Positions 8,875 to 17,991 of a stretch of DNA of 64,000 nucleotides are shown here, piece by piece. The position numbers were made by a program, and so were the translations under genes. The number at the start of each line of letters is the position of its first letter. The first letter of the stretch is position 1. The notes beneath the pieces are model-generated. The model searched no databases, was not told the origin of the DNA, and was given only the letters and a program-made list of their open reading frames with translations. Source of the stretch: CAIKBL01 sp964555355 (lineage in GTDB: Bacteria; Pseudomonadota; Gammaproteobacteria; Ga0077536); contig CAZKRY010000005.1 in assembly GCA_964555355.1 (NCBI GenBank), positions 1 through 64,000 of the forward strand. The letters run 5' to 3'.

Positions 8875-9933
8875 ATGACTTCGCGCTTTTGGAGCGATGT
8901 GGTCCGCGAGTTGTCGCCTTACACCCCGGGCGAACAACCCAAGCTGACGAATTTGGTGAAACTCAACACCAACGAGAATCCCTATCCGCCTTCGCCACGC
9001 GTGATTGCCGCGATCGAACAAGAGGCGCAAAACCTGCGGTTGTATCCGGATCCCAATGCCGAACGTTTACGTGAGGCGCTAGCGCGGCATTTCTCGCTCG
9101 CCGCCGAGCAAGTGTTTGTAGGCAACGGCTCTGATGAAGTGTTGGCGCATACGTTTCTGGCGCTGCTCGCGCAGGACGAACCGATTCTATTCCCGGATAT
9201 CACTTACAGTTTTTATCCGGTGTATTGCCGACTCTATGGCATCGACTACGAAGAAATTCCGCTGACCGACGGCTTCCGTTTGCGCATCGATGATTACCGC
9301 CGAACCAATGGCGGCATTATTTTTCCGAACCCCAACGCACCGACCGGTTGCGCGGTCAGCCGCGCCGACATTCGGCGCTTGTTGGAGCACAATCCGGGCT
9401 CGGTAGTGGTGGTGGACGAAGCCTATGTCGACTTCGGCGCCGAGAGTGCCGTATCCCTGATTGAAGAATTTCCAAATCTCTTGGTCGTGCAGACGCTGTC
9501 GAAATCACGCAGCTTGGCCGGTTTACGGGTGGGGTATGCGCTTGGTGACGCTGATCTGATCGAAGCGTTAGAACGCGTTAAGAACAGTTTTAATTCTTAT
9601 CCGCTCGATCGGTTGGCGATTGCGGGCGCAGTGGAAGCGATTGAGGATCAGGCCTATTTCGAGCAGACACGGCAGGCGATCATGGCCACGCGCGACACCT
9701 TGGTCGACGCATTGCTCGCGATGGGATTCGATGTCGTGCCATCGGCCGCGAATTTCTTGTTCGCACGTCATCCGAACTTCGATGCCGCGGATCTGCAAGC
9801 GGGTTTGCGCGCGCGACATGTCATCGTGCGGCATTTTGATTTACCGCGCATCGATCAGTATTTACGAATCACCGTCGGCACCGATGAGCAATGTGAGAAG
9901 CTCATCGCGGCGTTGCGCGAACTCACCGCGTGA
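8875..9933 (+). CDS. hisC: Histidinol-phosphate aminotransferase
   Basis: A 352-residue fold-type-I PLP enzyme that converts imidazole-acetol phosphate to histidinol phosphate using glutamate. Features: KLNTNENPYPPSP at the N-terminus, GNGSDE, FPNPNAPTG, VDEAYVDF, and the PLP lysine Lys210 in TLSKSRSLAGLRVGY. No other his gene is within the window, so this may be a second copy or an enzyme with broader use on aromatic amino acids. The ribosome site is weak (GGAATAA). Ten bases after its stop comes an NTF2-like gene, presumably on the same transcript. Confidence 0.92.
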   Translation: MTSRFWSDVVRELSPYTPGEQPKLTNLVKLNTNENPYPPSPRVIAAIEQEAQNLRLYPDPNAERLREALARHFSLAAEQVFVGNGSDEVLAHTFLALLAQDEPILFPDITYSFYPVYCRLYGIDYEEIPLTDGFRLRIDDYRRTNGGIIFPNPNAPTGCAVSRADIRRLLEHNPGSVVVVDEAYVDFGAESAVSLIEEFPNLLVVQTLSKSRSLAGLRVGYALGDADLIEALERVKNSFNSYPLDRLAIAGAVEAIEDQAYFEQTRQAIMATRDTLVDALLAMGFDVVPSAANFLFARHPNFDAADLQAGLRARHVIVRHFDLPRIDQYLRITVGTDEQCEKLIAALRELTA

Positions 9934-9943
9934 AGGAGATCCC

Positions 9944-10402
9944 ATGACTGACGCCGTCACCGCCATCAAACAAACGCTCGCGCGCTATTGTCACACAGTC
10001 GATCAGGGCACGCCGGAGCAGGTGGCCGCGTTGTTTCACCTGCAGGCCTGCTTGAAACCAAACTTCGACGGCAAGTACAACGTCGAGACGCGTGACAATA
10101 TCTTGCGTTGGTACCGGCATTACACCGAGCAGTTCAAATCCAAAGTGCGCCACCTAAAGCACGATATCGGGACAGCGCTGATTGAGGTCAACGGCGCGCG
10201 AGCCACCTCGCAGTGCTACTTTTTGACGACTTATGTCGGAATTTCCAATAATCAGGCGATGCTCGTCCACGGAACTTATACCGATACGTTGGTCGAGGTC
10301 GCCGGTGAGTGGCAAATCATGACGCGTCAAATCGACATCTCGTTTGCTGCGCCGTTGCCGAATATCGCGGAGCAATTTCCAACGATGGGCTGGACTGGCT
10401 AG
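9944..10402 (+). CDS. NTF2/SnoaL-like protein
   Basis: A 152-residue single-domain cone-shaped-barrel protein. The N-terminal helix pair (AIKQTLARYCHTVDQG then VAALFH) and the later strands NGARATSQCYFLTTYV and GEWQIMTRQID follow the SnoaL/ketosteroid-isomerase-like pattern. AAGGAG lies just ahead of the ATG. The family contains hydratases, isomerases and non-catalytic binding domains, and the polar residues visible do not decide which. It follows hisC by 10 bases. Function unknown. Confidence 0.75.
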   Translation: MTDAVTAIKQTLARYCHTVDQGTPEQVAALFHLQACLKPNFDGKYNVETRDNILRWYRHYTEQFKSKVRHLKHDIGTALIEVNGARATSQCYFLTTYVGISNNQAMLVHGTYTDTLVEVAGEWQIMTRQIDISFAAPLPNIAEQFPTMGWTG

Positions 10403-10412
10403 GCGTTGCGCG

Positions 10413-13400
10413 CTACCGGTGCCGCCGTTTAGGCGCGCGTTTCGCGGCCGGCGCTTTACGCGCCACCGCGCGTGATACACATCGTATCAGCTCGTCCAGA
10501 TCGACCGGTTTCGCCAACAGCGCGAACAGGCCCAAGGCGGACGCGGATTTGCCTTCCACTTCTTCGCTAAAGCCCGTACAGATGATCACCGGGAGCCTCG
10601 GGTTAACACGCTTCGCAAGCGCGGCAAGTTCGAGCCCCGATAGCTGCGGCATGTTCTGATCGCTGACCAACACGGAGTAATCGGTCGGTGCGTTCAACAG
10701 CGCTTCGCGGGCGTCCATACTCGAGGTGTGGCATTCAACGTCATAGCCCGACAGCTCAAGCATTTCGCACAGGACGTGAGCTAGCGCCGGTTCGTCTTCT
10801 ACCACCAGCACGCGAGCCCCGGTGGGCGCAGGTGGCTGTGCAAGCGTAGTGGCGAGGAGCGGTTCGATGACGGCCGCGGTGGCCGGCGTCGGCGCGAATA
10901 ACATACGAATTCGGGAGCCCTCGACGCTGGATAGGACCTCGAGATGTCCGCCCATGCGATGCATCGCGCCATGAACCACCGCGAGTCCCATGCCGGTGCC
11001 TTGGCCCGGCGCCTTGCTCGTGTAGAACGGCTCAAAAATCTTATCTAACCTGCTCGGTTCAATGCCCGTGCCATCGTCCGCGACTTCGATAACGACATAT
11101 TTTCCATCGAACGGAAGCTGGCAGCTCGCGCAGGTACCGGCGCGATGCGCCGCGCGCTCGACGGATATCCGAATGACCCCGCGTTCGCTAATGGCATCTC
11201 GCGCATTGACCACTAAATTGACTAAGCATTGATGCATTTCCATCGCATCGCCGAGCACGGAGACTTCGTGCGTTGCATAGTTAACCCACAAATTGATTTT
11301 GGCCGGAATAATCGCGCGCAGCATGTTGACCACTTCGCGAATGGCGGCATTGACCGACGTTGGTGCCGCGTCGCCACCGGGTTCCTGGCGTGAGAACGCC
11401 AGCATTTTTTGAATCAAGGTCCGACCGCGCTCGCCGGCGGTGTTGATCGCGCCTAGATATCCTTGCAGCTTAGGATCGGTCGCGGAAATCGGCCGCATGC
11501 TGGTCAGCTTCGTATAACCCAAAATGCTCGCTAAAATGTTATTGAAATCGTGCGCGATCCCACCCGTGAGTTGGCCAACCGCGTGCATTTTCTGCGATTG
11601 CCGAAGTTGTTGATGTAAGCGCGCCTGCTCCGCCATGGCATGCCGCTCGGCGGTCAAATCGACCACCATCCCGATGGTCAAGACGTCACCGTCCGGCAGT
11701 ACCGTACGCGTTGCGTAGGCACGAACTACCCGTTCTTCACTTCCATCTGGCTGAGTGAGCCGGTACTCGATGTCGTACTGCGTGTGACCACCCAGAAACT
11801 CCGCCCAATGGCGTTTGACGGTTTCGCGATCGTCGACGTGAATGAGATCGAAAAAAGCGGAATCCGACGGCGCAATGGAAGTCTCGTCCAATCCCAACAG
11901 GCGATAAAAAGCGGAATTCCAGATCCTTTCCCGCCCATGATCCGCGACCACGAAGATCGGAACGGGTGAAAGTTTCAGCACGTTTTCAAAGCGTGCGCGC
12001 TGGCGCTCAAGCACGAGTTCGCTTGCCTTGCGCGCCGTAATATCGCGAATCAGATGGAGTACCTGCCCATCGCCGAGCGGAGAGTAGTGACCTTCTCGCC
12101 AGACCATTCCCGCGTCTGTCTCGACCGCATACTCGGCGATTACGGTTTGGCGCGTGTCGCGCACACGCCTAAGGCTCGCGCGAATCACGGAGCACGCGGG
12201 TTCCTGAACCACTTCATGAATGTATTTGCCGAGCACCCGTTCAGGTGGAAACGCTGAGCGAAATTGCTTGGGCGCGAAATATTCGGTAAACCGCTCGTGT
12301 CGATCGCTGATCAGAATCAGATCCGGGATCGCGGCCAGAAATGCGCGATTGCGAGCTTCGCTGGCCGCGAGGCGCAACGCTTCTTGCTTGCGCGAGGAGA
12401 TATCGAAATACACCCCAGTCATGCGCAGCGGCCGACCGGCGCGGCCAAACGAGACGATTTGTCCACGCGCCAGTACCCATACCCAGTCCCCGTTCTTGGC
12501 GAGCAGACGAAGTTCGCATTCGAAAAACGGCACGCGGCGTCTGCGGTGAACTAGATAAGCACCGCGAATGTGGCGCATATCCTCCGGATGCGTCACCGAC
12601 TGCCAAGCGGAGAGTTGGGTCGCAAATTCGACCGGCGCATAGCCTATTCGCGAGAGCCAACGACCGTCCGAGGACAGTGAGTTGTCTGTGAAGTCGTAGG
12701 TCCAAACCCCAAGCTGTGCCGCTTCCAGCACGATGGATAACTGTTTTTCGCTCTGCGCCCGCGCCTGCGCGTGCGCTTGGCGTGCGAGCGCCGCGCTGGC
12801 GCGTTGCGCGGCAACCGCGAGGACCGCGCGTTCGTGCGGATCCTCGACACAGGGTTTGTCGTCGGTCGCGAAAAGCACGCCGAGCAGCGTGCCACGTTCA
12901 TCGAATAAGCCTTCGCCGCGGTAGCTCACCGCCCCGACCTCCTTGAGCACGGGATCCCCGGGGAATCGTTCGGCGAGTCGATCCTCGACGATTTTGCGTT
13001 GTCCCGGCGTACAGGCAAGCTTGCACGGCGAACCTTCGAGCGAATAATGGTGAAGCTCACCAGGCACGCCCTGATCGAGAAATTCTTCAAGATAGATGGC
13101 GTTTTCTTCGGGGCGCAGACGACCGATGCCGATCCAACGTACACCGAGGCCCACGTAGATGGCGTCCGCGATGCGGCGGAACAGCGCGTCGTCCGCACAG
13201 GGCGAGGCGAGCAGCGCGAAGGCGCGTGTTTGGCGTTCGCGCGAACTGACATCGCTCGACACCATGGCGTATCGCCAATCGGGGTTATCTGAATTCGGCA
13301 GCGTAAAAATGGACGCCTGCAACCAATAGCGCGTGCCGTCGGGGCGTTGGTTTTCGAGCGTTCCGTGCCACGACCCGGTGGTTTGAATAGACTCGTGCAT

Positions 13401-13649
13401 GGCCTCAAAGAACACGGGTGGATGCGCATTCGACTTAACGATACTGTGCGGCTTCCCGAGCAGCGCTTCACGAGGGTATCCGCTTATCGTGCAGAAGTTA
13501 TCGTTGACGAAGGTGAGGACGCCGCGCTCATCGGTGACGGAGATGATTTCATGGGTGCTGAGCACGCCGCTCAGCGCATTAAAGGAGCCTGCGATTGTCG
13601 CCCGCGGTTCGAGATGCGTGATCGTCGGCCTGCTCCTTGGCGAGGTCAT
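10413..13649 (-). CDS. Multi-PAS hybrid sensor histidine kinase
   Basis: A 1078-residue soluble sensor kinase without membrane segments. Order: PAS at about 30-135, a GAF-like domain at 145-290, PAS at 305-420, PAS at 435-540, PAS at 550-670, HisKA with phospho-acceptor His700 (GGIAHDFNNILA), ATPase domain at about 795-920 (Asn815, DDGTGI, GTGMGLAV), and a C-terminal receiver at 945-1060 (Asp997, Lys1047). The four PAS and one GAF suggest sensing of a cytoplasmic ligand or redox state. It is the last of three signalling genes with 9-10 bp gaps. CASCQLPF, a Cys pair inside the ATPase domain at 840-846, is unusual and could be metal- or redox-responsive. Confidence 0.93.
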   Translation of the reverse strand: MTSPRSRPTITHLEPRATIAGSFNALSGVLSTHEIISVTDERGVLTFVNDNFCTISGYPREALLGKPHSIVKSNAHPPVFFEAMHESIQTTGSWHGTLENQRPDGTRYWLQASIFTLPNSDNPDWRYAMVSSDVSSRERQTRAFALLASPCADDALFRRIADAIYVGLGVRWIGIGRLRPEENAIYLEEFLDQGVPGELHHYSLEGSPCKLACTPGQRKIVEDRLAERFPGDPVLKEVGAVSYRGEGLFDERGTLLGVLFATDDKPCVEDPHERAVLAVAAQRASAALARQAHAQARAQSEKQLSIVLEAAQLGVWTYDFTDNSLSSDGRWLSRIGYAPVEFATQLSAWQSVTHPEDMRHIRGAYLVHRRRRVPFFECELRLLAKNGDWVWVLARGQIVSFGRAGRPLRMTGVYFDISSRKQEALRLAASEARNRAFLAAIPDLILISDRHERFTEYFAPKQFRSAFPPERVLGKYIHEVVQEPACSVIRASLRRVRDTRQTVIAEYAVETDAGMVWREGHYSPLGDGQVLHLIRDITARKASELVLERQRARFENVLKLSPVPIFVVADHGRERIWNSAFYRLLGLDETSIAPSDSAFFDLIHVDDRETVKRHWAEFLGGHTQYDIEYRLTQPDGSEERVVRAYATRTVLPDGDVLTIGMVVDLTAERHAMAEQARLHQQLRQSQKMHAVGQLTGGIAHDFNNILASILGYTKLTSMRPISATDPKLQGYLGAINTAGERGRTLIQKMLAFSRQEPGGDAAPTSVNAAIREVVNMLRAIIPAKINLWVNYATHEVSVLGDAMEMHQCLVNLVVNARDAISERGVIRISVERAAHRAGTCASCQLPFDGKYVVIEVADDGTGIEPSRLDKIFEPFYTSKAPGQGTGMGLAVVHGAMHRMGGHLEVLSSVEGSRIRMLFAPTPATAAVIEPLLATTLAQPPAPTGARVLVVEDEPALAHVLCEMLELSGYDVECHTSSMDAREALLNAPTDYSVLVSDQNMPQLSGLELAALAKRVNPRLPVIICTGFSEEVEGKSASALGLFALLAKPVDLDELIRCVSRAVARKAPAAKRAPKRRHR

Positions 13650-13658
13650 ACGGGGACT

Positions 13659-14072
13659 CTACGTCGCGAGCACCGCGTCAATGGCTTGGCACAGTTCTTC
13701 CTCAACAATCGGTTTGCGGAACACATGGCGCGCTCCCAACTGATAAGCCAGTTTGAGGTAAATTTCGGCATCCATTCGCCCTCCACCAGAGATAGCGATG
13801 ACTGGCGAGGCGCAGCGGCCTTCCTGTAATCGCCGGATGACTTCAATTCCATCGACGTCAGGCATCAGGATATCCAAAATGATGAGCTGTGGGGGGGATT
13901 GCGCGGCCTGTCGCACACCTTCATCGCCGCTCTCGGCGATCTCCACGCGATGTCCATGTGCCTCCAACAGCTCGCGCAGGTAATTGGCAAATATCGGATC
14001 GTCATCAACAACCAGGATGCAGTCTGTCGCACGAAGTTGTGTTTGTTCACTCTTCGTAACTGCGATTCCCAT
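13659..14072 (-). CDS. Receiver-only response regulator
   Basis: A 137-residue stand-alone receiver domain: acidic pocket VVDDD (about 21-25), phospho-acceptor Asp67 in ILDILMPDVDG and Lys120 in FRKP. There is no output domain, so it would act as a phosphate shuttle or by protein contact. It lies between an HTH-receiver gene and the hybrid kinase, with gaps of about 10 and 9 bases, which suggests the three form one phosphorelay. Confidence 0.92.
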   Translation of the reverse strand: MGIAVTKSEQTQLRATDCILVVDDDPIFANYLRELLEAHGHRVEIAESGDEGVRQAAQSPPQLIILDILMPDVDGIEVIRRLQEGRCASPVIAISGGGRMDAEIYLKLAYQLGARHVFRKPIVEEELCQAIDAVLAT

Positions 14073-14082
14073 AACCTTTTTG

Positions 14083-14673
14083 TTAACTCAATTCGATCGG
14101 GACGGGCGGTAATCCAACAATCTGCAACAGCGCATCGTGGTCAAGTGGTTTGGGTAAACAATGGCTGGCACCCGCGTCGATCGCGCGTTGGCGTGTTTCG
14201 GTGGTGTACATTCCGGTAATCGCCACCACTCTGATTTCTTTGGTCTGTGGATCTGATTTGAGTCGAGTACAGACATCGAAACCGTTTAAATTCGGCATCA
14301 TCAAATCAAGCACGACGAAATCCGGGTGAAATTCTTCGACGCGACGACCAGCGTCGAAACCATCGTACGCCACTGCCGTCTTCGCGCCGTGGGCGTTTAG
14401 GAATTCCGCTAAGTAGTTAGCGATTGGCCGCTCGTCGTCTACCACAAGGATGCGTGGGGTGACGTCCAGGGTTAACCCATCCTCCATGCGAAGTCCGCGC
14501 TCGGCGGCAAAGCGGGCGACGTCTTGGCGTAGGAAACGGCGGTGACGCCCAGGTGTGAGTTCGGAGGGAAGAATTCCCTTGGCAGCCCAGGCCCGCACCG
14601 TCACAGGTTCCACGCGAAGTAGGGCCGCAACTTCGTGTGGATGCAAGTAATCCTTACTAACGACTTGTTTCAT
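14083..14673 (-). CDS. MerR/excisionase-type HTH fused to receiver domain
   Basis: A 196-residue protein with a winged-helix DNA-binding domain of the excisionase/MerR type at about 9-60 (YLHPHEVAALLRVEPVTVRA, then PGRHRRFLRQDV) followed by a receiver domain at about 73-190 (DD79-80, Asp123 in VLDLMMPNLNG, Lys175). The order is reversed from the common receiver-then-HTH layout. This start gives a compact HTH domain; a longer frame from 14730 adds residues with no family match. It is first in the signalling operon and is the only protein there with a DNA-binding domain, so it is the likely output. Confidence 0.88.
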   Translation of the reverse strand: MKQVVSKDYLHPHEVAALLRVEPVTVRAWAAKGILPSELTPGRHRRFLRQDVARFAAERGLRMEDGLTLDVTPRILVVDDERPIANYLAEFLNAHGAKTAVAYDGFDAGRRVEEFHPDFVVLDLMMPNLNGFDVCTRLKSDPQTKEIRVVAITGMYTTETRQRAIDAGASHCLPKPLDHDALLQIVGLPPVPIELS

Positions 14674-14874
14674 CTCACTTGCTCTCAGCACTCTGACTTC
14701 GAGCGTAGCCGCCAGCGCGCTGCGAATCAAGCGATTTTAGCGATTTTAGAAACTTGAAGGCACGGAAATTCTAGATGAATCACGTGCTCCGCATGGGATG
14801 GATTCCTTTTCCGTTGGCCCGACGAACAGCGCGCCGCCGCGCGGCGGGTCCGCGCGACGGCCCGCTAAGCACCT

Positions 14875-15279
14875 TTAAGCCTGTAGAAACTGCCAGGCCC
14901 ATATCAAACCGATCACCATCTGGGCGCTGAACAACGTGGCGCGAATCAGCACGAACGGCACGCTGGTCGAAACCATATGCACCACCGACTGACCGATGCG
15001 GGCGTAGAGCACCCAGCACGCCAAGCCTTCGGTGACGGCGGTTTGCTCGGTGACCAACGCGTACAAAAGCAGCGATGCGAGAATCGCCAGATTCTCTAAG
15101 GTGTTGCCATGGGCGCGCGTGGCGCGATAGCCAAAACCCACCATATCCTTGCCGGCCGGATCAAACGCATTCATCGCACGACCGTCGCGCAACGCCATCA
15201 TGCGGACGACTACTAACAAGAAAGTGAGCGCGATTGCCCACGCTGCGAGACCCACCAGTGCGAAACCAGTATTGTTCAT
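14875..15279 (-). CDS. MAPEG family membrane protein
   Basis: A 134-residue protein with about four transmembrane helices (near 5-27, 62-82, 84-105, 110-132). The loop GYRATRAHGNTLENLAIL carries the Arg, His, Asn and Glu pattern of MAPEG proteins, which include glutathione-using enzymes and uncharacterised bacterial members. A GGGGGGAG site precedes the ATG. It stands alone between the signalling operon and the amidotransferase gene. Bacterial MAPEG proteins often have no proven substrate, and none can be assigned here. Confidence 0.82.
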   Translation of the reverse strand: MNNTGFALVGLAAWAIALTFLLVVVRMMALRDGRAMNAFDPAGKDMVGFGYRATRAHGNTLENLAILASLLLYALVTEQTAVTEGLACWVLYARIGQSVVHMVSTSVPFVLIRATLFSAQMVIGLIWAWQFLQA

Positions 15280-15398
15280 GACTCCCCCCGTCTAGATTGT
15301 TGATGCGCAGATTGCAAGGTCATCGGCCGAGTACCGATGGCCTCACTGACACGAGGATAGGAGATAAATCTGACGGCGTCGACGCGCGAGAGCAGCAC

Positions 15399-16133
15399 CT
15401 AACGGCGATCACGCACCAATTGGGCCGAATGCGCGCCGCGCAGAAAATTAACAATCCAGCGCGCGACAAGTGTGGAATCAACGGGCTCGGAGTAGGAGGG
15501 TAGGGCTTTGTCGAGGAGCGCCTGGCCGTATATTTCAGCGCGCCCGAGCGCGAGATCGCGCGCGAATTCGCCGGTGAACTCAGGGTGACCCTGAATACCG
15601 AGAAAAAGCCCATCCACAATAAACATCGAGTTCGGGCAGTGCGCATTGCGGGCGAGCAGCTCGGCGCCTGGCGGCAACCTCAGCACCTGATCTTGATGGC
15701 TCACGAATACGCCATAGTCCGGCGCGGCGGGTTGCATCCAGTCAGCGGGTTTTATGATTTCCGCCACATGTTTGCCGATTCCCCAGCCCTGCGGCGCTTT
15801 GGCGGTAATTCCACCCAAGGCACGTGCCATCATTTGGTGACCGAAACAAATTCCCACCGTCGGCTTGCGCGCGTGGAAGAGCGACCTCACATACTCCTCC
15901 AACCGGGCAATCCATGGATCGGAGTCGTATACCGAAAAGCGTGAGCCGGAGATTAAGAAGGCATCGTGCGCCGCAAGCGCGGGATATTCGCCGGCGTACA
16001 CTCGATAAGCCGTGGTCTGTACATCGGGAGCGACTTCCGCCAATAAGCGCGCGAACATTGCGGGATATTCACCGTGAGTTTCGACCAAGTCCGCGCGCAC
16101 CTGTCCGCAAGTTAGAATTCCGATCGATTGCAT
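15399..16133 (-). CDS. Class I glutamine amidotransferase-like protein
   Basis: A 244-residue GATase1 protein. Nucleophile Cys96 sits in GICFGHQ and the His183/Glu185 pair in GHPEF complete the triad. It is a free-standing amidotransferase of the GMP-synthase-like type, related to proteins that hydrolyse gamma-glutamyl bonds. No synthetase partner is adjacent. GAGGAAG precedes the ATG. Its start is 32 bp from the divergent B3/B4 gene, so the two may share a control region. Substrate unknown. Confidence 0.88.
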   Translation of the reverse strand: MQSIGILTCGQVRADLVETHGEYPAMFARLLAEVAPDVQTTAYRVYAGEYPALAAHDAFLISGSRFSVYDSDPWIARLEEYVRSLFHARKPTVGICFGHQMMARALGGITAKAPQGWGIGKHVAEIIKPADWMQPAAPDYGVFVSHQDQVLRLPPGAELLARNAHCPNSMFIVDGLFLGIQGHPEFTGEFARDLALGRAEIYGQALLDKALPSYSEPVDSTLVARWIVNFLRGAHSAQLVRDRR

Positions 16134-16165
16134 GGCTTCCTCGTGTTTCGCCGCGTCCTCCCATT

Positions 16166-16873
16166 ATGACAGTGACATCCGACCTTGAATGCAGTGAGCA
16201 TCGCGCCACCGAACCCACCGCGTACGATATTCCGGTGGTTTTCCTGCGCGTCACGGGGCTTGTGCAAACTCGCGATCCGGCGATGCTCGACAGGGCGTGC
16301 ACGGCGTGGGTGACCGAGGTGCCGACCAGCGACGTGTTGGAAGCTTTCCTTGCGGCACCCAGGTTTGCCGGCTATCGGGAGCTGCATCGGCGGATCGGTA
16401 AAACGGGACGCAACTTCGTCCCGTCGCCGGAGAGCCAGTTGCGTATACTCTGCAAACGGCGCGCTTGGCGCGCGATCAATCCCCTGGTCGATTGTTATAA
16501 CCTACTCGCGCTACAGTCTGGTGTATCCATTGGTGCCCATGACGTCGCGCATCTCGAATTGCCAGTGCGCTTGGCGGTGGCCGATGGCGGCGAATCGGTG
16601 CTGCTCCTCGGCGACATTGCGCCACAGCGCCTATCGGCCGGTGAGTATGTCTATCTCGATGCGCAGGGGCGGACGCTCGGGCGTTTGGAGTGCCGGCAAG
16701 CGGCGCATTCGCAAGTTTGCGCCGATACCAGCGATTGCTTATTTATCTTGCAGGGACATGACACATTGCCAGCGAGTGAATTGCGCGACACGGCATACAC
16801 ACTACTCGCCGCGTTGGCGCGTTTTATCGGGGAATGGGCGCGGGCGGAAATGACACTTAGTCACGCGGTGTAG
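16166..16873 (+). CDS. Free-standing B3/B4 domain protein
   Basis: A 235-residue protein matching the B3/B4 (tRNA-binding/editing-like) domain of the phenylalanyl-tRNA synthetase beta chain as a stand-alone protein. Typical segments are INPLVDCYNLLALQSGVSIG and AHDVAHLELPVRLAVADGGE, followed by ARFIGEWARAEM at the end. In PheRS this domain edits Tyr-tRNA; in the free-standing group the role is not settled, and trans-editing or amino-acid binding is possible. No clear ribosome site is visible before the ATG. A longer in-frame extension upstream overlaps the amidotransferase gene and was rejected. Confidence 0.8.
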   Translation: MTVTSDLECSEHRATEPTAYDIPVVFLRVTGLVQTRDPAMLDRACTAWVTEVPTSDVLEAFLAAPRFAGYRELHRRIGKTGRNFVPSPESQLRILCKRRAWRAINPLVDCYNLLALQSGVSIGAHDVAHLELPVRLAVADGGESVLLLGDIAPQRLSAGEYVYLDAQGRTLGRLECRQAAHSQVCADTSDCLFILQGHDTLPASELRDTAYTLLAALARFIGEWARAEMTLSHAV

Positions 16874-16901
16874 GTAATCAAATACGCAGCCTGCCATCTC
16901 G

Positions 16902-17987
16902 CTAACCGTCCCGCGCGCGTACCGCGAGGTCCGGGTAATCGCAGAAAACGCCATCGAGTCCAAGCGCCATAAACTGACGCAACTCCGCCAGTAAATCACC
17001 GTGCATAGATGGTGCTTTGCCCTGACGTAGTTCGGCCGGAAGAAAAAAATTCTCGGCGCGGAAAGTCCACGCATGAATCGCAAGTCCAACCGCACGGGCG
17101 AATTGGAGCAGCGAGGCCGGCACGCCTAATCGATCCTGGTCGTCGCGGGGAATGACCATCGACTTGTGCGGCCCAATACCTTGGGCGTACGTGGCGATTT
17201 CCGCGAGCCCCGCCGGTGAACTCATCAACCGATAATCGAGCGCACTGCCGGCGAGCATCGCATCGAACGGTTGGCCGCTCGGTTCCATCAATTGAATGAG
17301 GGGCAACGACACGTTAGCCCGCGGCATGATCACGCGCGCGAGTTCGCGCAAATTGTTGACTTCAAACGACTGAATAAAGACGCGAGTCGGATCGGTGAAG
17401 CGTGCTTTGCACAGGGTGTCGACCAGCGCTCGGCTCAAATCGACTTGAATCGGCACGCCGTCGAGCCGGCAGCCGGTGGTGGCAAAGTAACTTGGATGTT
17501 TGGTTTCGGGATAGACGCCGGCGCGATGACCGGTCGCGCGCTCGTGACTTGCGAGCAAGTCCAATACTTCGTCGAAGGTGGGGATTTCAAACTTTCCATC
17601 GAATATACAGTTCGCTTGACGTAGCGCCGGGAGACGCTCAATTGCGCGCAGCGTTTTGATTTCGGCGAGGGTGAAGTCTTCGCAAAACCAACCGCGCACC
17701 GATCTTCCGTCGATCGATTTCAGGGTTTCGCGCGCGCGAAACTCAGGCCGTTGGAAGACATCCGTGCTAGTGTCGGTACGATTGACGTTGCCGTCGGCAT
17801 CGAGCACCGCAAGCGCGTTTTCATGGCGGCAGATCAATGCCCCATCCAACGTCGCGACCAGATCGGGTTCGATAAAGTCCGCACCCTGCTCGAGCGCCAG
17901 TTGATAAGCCGCGAGCGTATGTTCCGGGCGATAGCCGCTCGCACCACGGTGCGCGATGACGATGGGCTTGCGCGGTGCGCCGGTCAT
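16902..17987 (-). CDS. glpQ: Glycerophosphodiester phosphodiesterase
   Basis: A 361-residue GDPD-family TIM-barrel enzyme that would release glycerol 3-phosphate from glycerophosphodiesters. Motifs: IAHRGASGYRPEHT (His13, Arg14, Glu22), FIEPDLV (Glu40, Asp42), CRHENAL (His55), and GVYPETKHP further on. The two-residue insert after DGNVN and the PETK phrase match GlpQ over the short UgpQ type. There is no signal peptide, although GlpQ of E. coli is periplasmic, so the substrate may be met in the cytoplasm. It is last in a four-gene operon, 4 bp after a membrane-protein gene. Confidence 0.88.
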   Translation of the reverse strand: MTGAPRKPIVIAHRGASGYRPEHTLAAYQLALEQGADFIEPDLVATLDGALICRHENALAVLDADGNVNRTDTSTDVFQRPEFRARETLKSIDGRSVRGWFCEDFTLAEIKTLRAIERLPALRQANCIFDGKFEIPTFDEVLDLLASHERATGHRAGVYPETKHPSYFATTGCRLDGVPIQVDLSRALVDTLCKARFTDPTRVFIQSFEVNNLRELARVIMPRANVSLPLIQLMEPSGQPFDAMLAGSALDYRLMSSPAGLAEIATYAQGIGPHKSMVIPRDDQDRLGVPASLLQFARAVGLAIHAWTFRAENFFLPAELRQGKAPSMHGDLLAELRQFMALGLDGVFCDYPDLAVRARDG

Positions 17988-17991
17988 GGTA

